NCBI GenBank assembly: GCA_900754275.1
Contig: CAAECF010000012.1
Span: forward strand, 1-5,744
DNA from: an uncultured Collinsella sp.
GTDB lineage: Bacteria; Actinomycetota; Coriobacteriia; Coriobacteriales; Coriobacteriaceae
DNA: 5,744 bases
Direction: 5' to 3'
Below the pieces are notes generated by a model. The model was not told where the DNA came from. It worked only from the letters and a program-made list of their open reading frames with translations, and searched no databases. Position 1 is the stretch's first letter. Each line of letters opens with the position of its first letter. This document shows positions 1 through 4,562 of this stretch, one piece after another. The position numbers and the translations under genes were made by a program.

Positions 1-1655
1 ATGGCGGCCACCAGGCCACCCGCCCCGGCATGCTGGGAAAACACGGCACATGCGAGTGCGGCCAGAGCCGGAACCTCGCAGGCGGAAAGGACCAACACGC
101 CCCGCAGGAATCCCGCACGGCGGTCGCGCGCCAAGGCCCCGGCGGCGATGCCCGCCATGCCCGGCAGCACCAACGCCAGCGCGGCGATAATGGCCGGCAG
201 CTTCCCGGACCACATAAGCGGCCCCACGACGAGCGTCACATGGGCGCCCGACGCCAACAGCGCCGCTGATACCACGACCACAGCCCAAAGCACGCCGCAT
301 GCCGCCGTCGCACCAACCATCGCCGCACGCCGGGCTGTGTGCCCCGAGACCTCCATCGGGCACGGCATGAGCGGCTCGGCGCGAAGCGAGCGCGCGACAT
401 TTTGCGCATAGTGGTCGCAAAATGCCGAGAGCGCCGCCTCCACCGCAGCCGGCTCGGGACGATCTTCCTGATGGCAGGACAGGCAGGCCATCACCACATC
501 GAACAGCTGAGCGTCGACAAACGCCAGTGCATCGCGCAGATCCTCGGAATTTGGATCGAGCCCCAGCTGCTGAGCCTGTTCGGCCGCGGCAAGTGCCACA
601 TCGGGCTCGCGTCGCAGCAGTTGCGTCAAGTCGCAGCCGGGTGCGTGGGCGCCGACGGGATAATCGGGCAGCGTATCCATCTTGAGGCGATAAGGGCTGG
701 CGATATCGCGCGTCCTTTTGCGCGAGCCCGAAGTACCCGACGCGCCCGGCGCCACCTCGTACGGCGCGACACCGGCAATGAGCTCGTAGACCGTACTCGC
801 CGCTGCATAGACATCGATCGCCGGCGACATGCGAAGCATGCGCAGGTCGGGGATATCGTCGGTGAGCATCTCGGGCGGGGCGTAGGCCACCGTCGCACGG
901 CGCAGCGTGGCATAGCGCTCGGTAAACGACGCCTTGCCGCCGGTGCCGGCCACCGCAGAGGCGGGCTCGAGCGCCAGCGACGAGCCAAAATCGATCAAGC
1001 ACAGGTCGAAGGTGCCCTCGGCAAGCTGTCGGTCGAGCGGCAGACGCGCCGTGCGCACCATGATATTAGCGGGCGAGATATCGCGGTGGACAAAACCCTC
1101 GCCCACCAAGCTCATGCGGCAGAGCAGATCGAACAGGTCGCGACCCAGGCGCGCCGCCACGAGCGGTGACAGGCGGCCGGCGTCGTCCACGGCAAGGCGC
1201 GGGCGCAGGCGAGCGAGCGTCTCGCCCTCGACCCACTCCATGACAATCGCGGGCACGCCGTCGACCTCGCCCCACCCGTATAAGCGGGGAAAGCCCTTAA
1301 GGCCCGAAAGGGCACGATGGCATTCATATTCCTCGCGAAACGCCGCCTTGAACTTGGTGACCAGCGCCTCGTGGGCGACATCGTCATCAAATTCGTCGCG
1401 CGTTGGCAAGATGAGCTGCTTGAGCGCCACGGCCTCGCCCTGCGCGTTGACGGCACGCGTCACACGACCGATACCGCCGCGGCGCATGGTGGCATCATCG
1501 GCAAACAGCATCGTAAAACGGCGCAGGTAGGCGGGAAGCTCGTCCGCGCCCAGGGCGACGGCCGGCTCAAACCCGTCGACGCGCGCCAGGCGCAGGCCCA
1601 CCATGGGATCACGGTTGAGCGACTGGGCTGCCGTAGAAGCGAGGTCGTTCGTCAT
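1..1655 (-). CDS. Membrane Ser/Thr protein kinase, Hanks type (3' end outside window)
   Basis: Reading the minus strand from the ATG at 1655-1653 gives 551 uninterrupted codons running off the window. Kinase landmarks appear in order: glycine-rich loop GGIGRV (60-65), VALK with ATP-binding K79, helix-C glutamates E108/E109 in FREEYE, hinge-like VMEWVEGETL, catalytic loop HRDISPAN (D192, N197), DFG (222-224), APPE (259-262), D281 in IDVYAAAS, and R399 in EDRPEP. All residues needed for phosphotransfer are present, so it should be active as an RD kinase. Hydrophobic stretches follow at about 446-471, 486-509 and 517-538, placing the kinase domain in the cytoplasm ahead of a multi-pass membrane region. 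No PASTA repeats are seen, but the C-terminus is missing. Between N197 and DFG there is a stretch longer than usual (LPLDRQLAEGTFD). The start overlaps the upstream stop as ATGA and has no obvious Shine-Dalgarno of its own, implying translational coupling. Substrates are unknown. Confidence 0.93.
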   Translation of the reverse strand, partial: MTNDLASTAAQSLNRDPMVGLRLARVDGFEPAVALGADELPAYLRRFTMLFADDATMRRGGIGRVTRAVNAQGEAVALKQLILPTRDEFDDDVAHEALVTKFKAAFREEYECHRALSGLKGFPRLYGWGEVDGVPAIVMEWVEGETLARLRPRLAVDDAGRLSPLVAARLGRDLFDLLCRMSLVGEGFVHRDISPANIMVRTARLPLDRQLAEGTFDLCLIDFGSSLALEPASAVAGTGGKASFTERYATLRRATVAYAPPEMLTDDIPDLRMLRMSPAIDVYAAASTVYELIAGVAPYEVAPGASGTSGSRKRTRDIASPYRLKMDTLPDYPVGAHAPGCDLTQLLRREPDVALAAAEQAQQLGLDPNSEDLRDALAFVDAQLFDVVMACLSCHQEDRPEPAAVEAALSAFCDHYAQNVARSLRAEPLMPCPMEVSGHTARRAAMVGATAACGVLWAVVVVSAALLASGAHVTLVVGPLMWSGKLPAIIAALALVLPGMAGIAAGALARDRRAGFLRGVLVLSACEVPALAALACAVFSQHAGAGGLVAA

Positions 1656-2554
1656 AGGGCGATCGCCGCCACATTGGTGTTGAAGTTGTTGAGCGCGACG
1701 TCGTCGTCGCCATAGTGTCCAACCCATTGACACAGGTTGGTATAGCAGCCCCACAGATTGGCATACTGCCGATACCACTTAGATTTGGTCGAGAACCTTT
1801 GCCGACCGAACTCGGCACGGATGACAAACATATCGTTGGCCAGGGTGTCGCACGGTCCGGTATCGCCCGTAGCGTTATAGGTCGAAACCACGCTGTTGGC
1901 GCGGGCGACATAGCCATCGAGCATGTTGTATTTGGTCACGAGCCAACTGTGAATACTCTCCTCCTCGGCAGCCGAGAGGCCACCCGAGCCCGCGTCCCCG
2001 CCGGTACCGCCGTCCGTCGAGCCACCACTCGAAGATCCACCGCCAGAGGCGGAGCCCGAACCGGAACCGCCGCCCGACGAATCGGAGCTGGAGCCAGACG
2101 AACCCGAACCGCCGGGCTTGCCCGTCTGTTGGGCGTCCTGCCCCTTCTGCTGCTCGGCCTTATTTATGACAGATGCCACACTGTTGTTGGAAAGCTTCGT
2201 GATGATCTTGGTGTTGGTGAGCACGATGGTCTTGCCGTTTGCCAGCGTAACCTCGTTGTCCGATGTTTCGGGACTGTCCGCATCGTCGCCACCGAACACA
2301 ACGTGCGAGACCACACTCGCCCACGTATATCCGGCTGTCGTTCCCAAGTCGCTTTTGGCCTTGCGCCCAATATGCAGCTCACGCGCAGCATGCGCCTGCA
2401 CCATGGACGGCACCGTCATGCCATAAGCCGAAACACCGGCTATGACCAGCACGAGCGAGCAAGACAGCAGCACACACGCCCGAGGTGCCAGGCCCAGCCG
2501 GCGTCGCATGCGCACCGCGGCGCCATGCTTTGTCTGAGTGCCCCCGGGCCGCAT
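1652..2554 (-). CDS. Unrecognised secreted or membrane-anchored protein with Gly/Ser linker
   Basis: A 300-aa protein that I do not recognise. Residues 16-26 are basic (RMRRRLGLAPR), followed by a hydrophobic core at about 27-46. This is an uncleaved anchor or a signal peptide; VSA (41-43) is a possible cleavage site. Residues 50-140 form a first extracytoplasmic segment that may be beta-rich (NGKTIVLTNTKIITKL). Residues 147-193 are almost pure Gly/Ser with a few Asp and Thr, a flexible linker. Residues 194-300 form a second segment, probably helical and rich in Trp and Tyr (KYNMLDGYVARANSVVSTYN, KWYRQYANLWGCYTNLCQW), with cysteines C235, C270 and C275 that could form a disulfide. The ATG at 2554 is chosen because GGAGGAG lies 5 nt upstream. 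An in-frame TTG at 2743 would add 63 residues but would put a hairpin and the Shine-Dalgarno inside the coding region. The kinase start overlaps its stop, so the two products are probably made together; a sensor, partner or substrate role is inference. Confidence 0.85.
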   Translation of the reverse strand: MRPGGTQTKHGAAVRMRRRLGLAPRACVLLSCSLVLVIAGVSAYGMTVPSMVQAHAARELHIGRKAKSDLGTTAGYTWASVVSHVVFGGDDADSPETSDNEVTLANGKTIVLTNTKIITKLSNNSVASVINKAEQQKGQDAQQTGKPGGSGSSGSSSDSSGGGSGSGSASGGGSSSGGSTDGGTGGDAGSGGLSAAEEESIHSWLVTKYNMLDGYVARANSVVSTYNATGDTGPCDTLANDMFVIRAEFGRQRFSTKSKWYRQYANLWGCYTNLCQWVGHYGDDDVALNNFNTNVAAIAL

Positions 2555-2559
2555 GCGAT

Positions 2560-2566
2560 CTCCTCC
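2560..2566 (-). promoter_or_regulatory. Strong ribosome binding site GGAGGAG
   Basis: On the minus strand GGAGGAG precedes ATCGC and the ATG at 2554. It is the best Shine-Dalgarno near this gene and decides the start. It lies only three bases after the U-run of the hairpin at 2577-2594, so any transcript carrying it must first pass that hairpin. Confidence 0.85.
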
Positions 2567-2569
2567 AAC

Positions 2570-2594
2570 AAAAACACGCCGCTTAAAAGCGGCG
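2570..2594 (-). terminator. Hairpin plus U-run: intrinsic terminator or leader attenuator
   Basis: CGCCGCT (2577-2583) pairs with AGCGGCG (2588-2594), a 7-bp stem with a 4-nt loop. Reading leftward on the minus strand, the stem is followed by TGTTTTTGTT (2576-2567), whereas the plus-strand side has only ATTCTTTC. It is therefore an intrinsic terminator oriented for minus-strand transcription. It sits about 200 nt after the recR stop and could end the ybaB-recR transcript. Because the next gene's ribosome binding site follows immediately, it must also lie in that gene's 5' leader. Confidence 0.65.
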
Positions 2595-2616
2595 CATTCT
2601 TTCACATCCACATTTG

Positions 2617-2647
2617 AGTGTATCAGCGAACCCAAAAGGTTGTGCAA
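2617..2647 (-). promoter_or_regulatory. Candidate promoter for the secreted protein-kinase operon
   Basis: On the minus strand the bases TGATACACT (2625-2617) form an extended -10 element: TG, one base, then TACACT, which matches TATAAT at four of six positions. The only TTG-containing -35 candidate is TTGCAC (2647-2642), at a long 19-bp spacing, and it lies within the near-palindrome at 2639-2648. Initiation here would give a leader of roughly 55-60 nt that carries the hairpin and the GGAGGAG site. The match is modest and rests on inspection only. Confidence 0.35.
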
Positions 2648-2648
2648 C
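2639..2648. repeat. Near-palindrome GTTGTGCAAC, copy A (possible operator)
   Basis: GTTG and CAAC arms flank a 2-bp centre. It is related to copy B at 2712-2721: GTTG-two bases-CAAC-purine-AATG matches at 12 of 15 positions in the same orientation, and the two 10-bp cores are exact reverse complements. It overlaps the candidate -35 of the downstream operon, a position suited to a repressor. I recognise no specific regulator. Confidence 0.4.
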
Positions 2649-2708
2649 GAATGGGCAAATACGAGGTGCGACCGGACCCATCCACGCGATAAGCGGATGA
2701 AAAGCAGG

Positions 2709-2724
2709 TTTGTTGCACAACAAA
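2709..2724. repeat. Palindrome TTTGTTG-CA-CAACAAA, copy B (possible operator)
   Basis: Perfect 7-bp arms around a 2-bp centre. The 10-bp core GTTGCACAAC (2712-2721) starts 73 bp after the core of copy A, close to seven turns of B-DNA, so the two sites would face the same side of the helix. It lies about 75 bp downstream of the recR stop and upstream of the candidate promoter at 2617-2647. Confidence 0.45.
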
Positions 2725-2797
2725 TGTATGAACGCGCACCCAATTATGAGCGCCCCGTGCGGCAGGCCGACGGGACATGCCGCGGAGCTGACGCCGC

Positions 2798-3394
2798 TTA
2801 GATCGCGCGGCGGGCCTCGATAGCGCGGCCAAGCGTAAGCTCGTCGGCATACTCCAAGTCGCCGCCCACGGGAAGGCCGCTCGCAAGACGCGATACCTCA
2901 ACGCCCAATGGCTTGATGGTGCGAGCAAGGTAGCTCGCCGTGGTCTCGCCCTCAATGTTGGGGTTGGTGGCGATAATGACCTCGTGGATGTCCTCGTGGC
3001 CCAGGCGCGCCAGCAGCTCGCGGATATGCAGCTGCTCGGGGCCGATCTTGTCCATGGGGCTGATCACGCCGCCCAGCACATGGTACAGGCCATGGTAGCT
3101 GCCCGTGCGCTCGATTGCCTGGACGTCGCGCGGCTCGCCCACCACGCAAATGCGAGTGGTATCGCGCATCGGGTCCTGGCAGATGGAACACTCGTCGGCC
3201 GTGGCGTAGTTAAAGCAACGGCTGCAAAAGTGGACCTCCTGCTTGACCTCCAGGATGGCCTCGGCCAGGCGGCGGGCCTCCTCGGCATCGGCCTCGAGCA
3301 GGTAATAGGCTATGCGCTGGGCCGACTTGGGACCAATGCCCGGCAGACGACCCAGCTCATCGAGCAGTTTTTGCAGACTGTGATTCGCGCTCAT
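2798..3394 (-). CDS. recR: Recombination mediator protein RecR
   Basis: A 198-aa protein of normal family length. RecR works with RecF and RecO to load RecA onto SSB-coated single-stranded DNA at gaps. In order: N-terminal helix-hairpin-helix region with LPGIGPKSAQR (17-27); a four-cysteine zinc motif C57-x2-C60 and C69-x2-C72 (CSRC...CSIC); a Toprim domain from about residue 80 with the acidic residue in VVGEPRD (84-90) and NPNIEGETT (144-152); then GLPVGGDLEYADELTLGRA (173-191), the C-terminal ATP-binding-like and tail motif shared by RecR proteins. All diagnostic residues are intact. The start is 13 bp after the ybaB stop, in an A+T-rich spacer (GACACACATATAT) with no Shine-Dalgarno match, so translation probably depends on ribosomes finishing ybaB. 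Sequence up to the start matches the family N-terminus, which supports this ATG. Confidence 0.98.
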   Translation of the reverse strand: MSANHSLQKLLDELGRLPGIGPKSAQRIAYYLLEADAEEARRLAEAILEVKQEVHFCSRCFNYATADECSICQDPMRDTTRICVVGEPRDVQAIERTGSYHGLYHVLGGVISPMDKIGPEQLHIRELLARLGHEDIHEVIIATNPNIEGETTASYLARTIKPLGVEVSRLASGLPVGGDLEYADELTLGRAIEARRAI

Positions 3395-3407
3395 ATATAT
3401 GTGTGTC

Positions 3408-3728
3408 TTAGAACGGCATGCCCGGGATGTTGAGGCCGCCGGTGATGGCGCCCATCTGCTTGTTGGCGAGCTCGTTGACGCCGCGAACGGCCTCGTTAAC
3501 AGCAGCCATGATCATGTCCTGCAGCATATCGACGTCCTCGGGATCGAGGGCATCGGGGTCGATGGTGAGGTTGACGAGCTCCATCTCGCCGTTAACGGTC
3601 ACCTTGACCATGCCGCCGCCGGCAGAGGCGTCGACGGTCTGGGACTTGAGGTTCTCCTGCGCGGCGGCAAGCTGCTCCTGCATCTTGCGAGCCTGCTTCA
3701 TCATCTGCTGCATGTTCATACCGGCCAT
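3408..3728 (-). CDS. ybaB: Nucleoid-associated protein, YbaB/EbfC family
   Basis: A 106-aa protein matching YbaB/EbfC in length and layout. Family members form dimers that bind DNA in the nucleoid, and the gene usually sits between dnaX and recR. The N-terminus MNMQQMMKQARKMQEQLAAAQ is the typical Met/Gln-rich amphipathic helix. VDASAGGGMVKVTVNGEMEL is the characteristic Gly-containing beta-strand segment, followed by VNLTIDPDAL, DVDMLQDMIMAAVNEA (C-terminal helix) and a Gly/Pro-rich tail ending PGMPF. The start has AAAGGAG (minus strand, 3740-3734) 5 nt upstream of the ATG. It leads recR by 13 bp. Unlike the usual arrangement it does not directly follow dnaX: a plus-strand gene and 339 bp of intergenic DNA intervene, so it may have its own promoter, although I find no convincing one. 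Confidence 0.96.
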   Translation of the reverse strand: MAGMNMQQMMKQARKMQEQLAAAQENLKSQTVDASAGGGMVKVTVNGEMELVNLTIDPDALDPEDVDMLQDMIMAAVNEAVRGVNELANKQMGAITGGLNIPGMPF

Positions 3729-3889
3729 GATGGCTCCTTTGCGTGCGGCCGCGCAACGAGCTGCAAGGGCAGCCGGGGCGCGGCGGGACTTTCAAACTCA
3801 AAAATCGTACCACGGCGCGAGGCCAGCAAGCGGGGCGGTCACGCTACCTCAGTCGATATACATGTCCTGAGTGCAGACCGCACCCAATG

Positions 3890-3909
3890 ATTATGCAAAG
3901 TTGCATAAT
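3890..3909. repeat. 20-bp perfect palindrome with 2-bp centre (possible operator)
   Basis: ATTATGCAA (3890-3898), AG, then TTGCATAAT (3901-3909): nine-base arms match perfectly. TGCATAA recurs in direct orientation at 3917-3923, 15 bp after the copy at 3902-3908. TTGCATAA and TTATGCAA resemble ARG-box half-sites described for actinobacterial ArgR, as I recall them, with two half-sites back to back. No arginine gene is visible here, so ArgR is only a suggestion. A dimeric regulator acting on ybaB or on the divergent gene is the general inference. Confidence 0.5.
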
Positions 3910-3974
3910 TCGCATCTGCATAAGATTGAAGGCTAAATCTTGTAGAGCCGGAATCCGACATTTAATGCGTACCA

Positions 3975-3990
3975 CTAAATGGCTAAATGC
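3975..3990. repeat. Tandem 8-mers CTAAATGG/CTAAATGC
   Basis: Two adjacent 8-bp units differ only in the last base. A third partial copy, GGCTAAAT, occurs at 3931-3938, and the same eight bases recur at 3981-3988. The tandem lies about 40-55 bp upstream of the TATAAT box, where activators often bind. It could also be chance in A+T-rich DNA. Confidence 0.3.
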
Positions 3991-3993
3991 CGA

Positions 3994-4011
3994 GCCACCA
4001 CTCGAGGTGGC
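3994..4011. repeat. Inverted repeat GCCACC-N6-GGTGGC at the -35 position
   Basis: A perfect 6-bp inverted repeat with a 6-bp centre (ACTCGA). Its right arm occupies the place where the -35 hexamer of the plus-strand promoter should be (4005-4010 for a 17-bp spacer). No TTGACA-like box exists there, so a bound protein could replace or block sigma contact. Confidence 0.4.
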
Positions 4012-4027
4012 GCTCATGACGGTGGGG

Positions 4028-4033
4028 TATAAT
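4028..4033 (+). promoter_or_regulatory. -10 box TATAAT of the small plus-strand gene
   Basis: A perfect TATAAT in front of the gene starting at 4068, predicting a transcript start near 4040 and a short leader of about 28 nt that includes GGAGG (4057-4061). The expected -35 site reads AGGTGG, which is poor, and there is no TG extension. The promoter may be weak or need an activator. Confidence 0.6.
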
Positions 4034-4067
4034 TTGATTGCCATAGATAGCAATTTGGAGGTACCCC

Positions 4068-4541
4068 ATGAATGCCCCCGACGCGCTCCAAAACATCCGC
4101 TCAAAACACCCCGCTGCATATTTTGTTCTCTATCTCTTTGTCGGCTGGGCATTGTTGGTTGCCATCACCCATGCTATATCCTTTGGAGCAGAACTGCTAA
4201 TAGCCAGCTCGGGCCAGCCCGTCGTCAAATGGGAAGCGACCGATGAGTGCACCGACGGAACCCGAACCGTTTACTACAACAGCCCATCCCTCTACCAAGA
4301 GTTCAAGGTCAAGATAAAGAACTCCAAGATTGTCGATGCCGAACTAGGCGTTTTCTCGACAATCGGAGCAACCGTCAGCGCCGAGCAAGTCGAGTACGCG
4401 GACAGCCATGCAACGTATCGTATCGACCTCAGCATCCTAGGCCGACCGTCACGTACCTGTCTACTCGAATGCGATATACGCGGCACCACATTACACATGT
4501 CCGAAATACAGATGCGCCCGGACAAAGAGTTCTCTTCTTGA
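4068..4541 (+). CDS. Unrecognised small membrane-anchored protein
   Basis: A 157-aa protein that I do not recognise. Residues 1-14 are hydrophilic (MNAPDALQNIRSKH). About 16-46 is one hydrophobic segment (AAYFVLYLFVGWALLVAI), probably a single membrane span. The remaining 110 residues appear to be a beta-rich soluble domain (TRTVYYNSPSLYQEFKVKIK, SAEQVEYADSHATYRIDLSI) with cysteines C61, C131 and C135. The ATG is supported by GGAGG (4057-4061) 6 nt upstream, a TATAAT box 35 nt upstream, and an in-frame TAG at 4044-4046 that excludes a longer start. It is the only plus-strand gene in the window, convergent with dnaX (21-bp gap, no terminator hairpin in it) and divergent from ybaB. Its DNA is less G+C-rich than its neighbours: two hand-counted 60-base lines gave 47% and 53%. 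That suggests a later insertion between dnaX and ybaB. The function is unknown. Confidence 0.8.
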   Translation: MNAPDALQNIRSKHPAAYFVLYLFVGWALLVAITHAISFGAELLIASSGQPVVKWEATDECTDGTRTVYYNSPSLYQEFKVKIKNSKIVDAELGVFSTIGATVSAEQVEYADSHATYRIDLSILGRPSRTCLLECDIRGTTLHMSEIQMRPDKEFSS

Positions 4542-4562
4542 GCAGTATGCCCGCCCGCGCAG

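Larger units (their letters stand above)
3729..4067. other. Divergent intergenic region between ybaB and the small plus-strand gene
   Basis: 339 bp without a supported gene. The part next to ybaB is G+C-rich; the middle is much more A+T-rich (3901-3960 is 25/60 G+C by hand count). It holds a 20-bp palindrome, three CTAAAT copies, an inverted repeat and a perfect TATAAT box, all described separately. For ybaB I see only weak minus-strand boxes: TACGAT at 3809-3804 with a poor -35, and CATAAT at 3895-3890 inside the palindrome. Apparent open frames crossing the region run through these elements, have no ribosome binding site and resemble nothing I know. Confidence 0.8.

Noticed and set aside
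339..1169. Long plus-strand frame of 276 codons
   Set aside because: It is the mirror of the kinase gene, rich in Arg, His and Gly as expected for antisense of G+C-rich coding DNA, and has no ribosome binding site or recognisable domain.
2455..2475. Possible lipobox LLSC (residues 29-32) in the secreted protein
   Set aside because: The residue before Ser is Leu, which is not usual in the motif, and the Cys lies in the middle of the hydrophobic core instead of at its end.
1652..2743. Longer 363-codon version of the secreted protein starting at TTG 2743
   Set aside because: The extra 63 codons cross the hairpin, the candidate promoter and the GGAGGAG site; the ATG at 2554 has a strong ribosome binding site and begins just before a normal signal or anchor segment.
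2735..2748. Shared string CGCACCCAAT followed by TTATG, also at 3879-3895
   Set aside because: A shared 10-mer is expected by chance several times in a window of this size, and neither copy has a convincing -35 partner for the CATAAT that it contains.
2759..2783. Inverted repeat GCGGCA/TGCCGC after recR, considered as the recR terminator
   Set aside because: The loop is 13 nt and no U-run follows on the minus strand; the hairpin at 2577-2594 is the better terminator.
3739..3756. Inverted repeat TTGCG-N8-CGCAA touching the ybaB ribosome binding site
   Set aside because: Only 5 bp of stem and it covers just the edge of the AAAGGAG; too weak to call a regulatory hairpin.
3844..4152. Minus-strand frame of 102 codons upstream of ybaB
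   Set aside because: It is antisense to the start of the 4068 gene and its promoter, with no credible ribosome binding site.
3743..4246. Plus-strand frame of 167 codons through the intergenic region
   Set aside because: It runs through the palindrome, the -10 box and the start of the 4068 gene in another frame, and shows no initiation signal or family resemblance.
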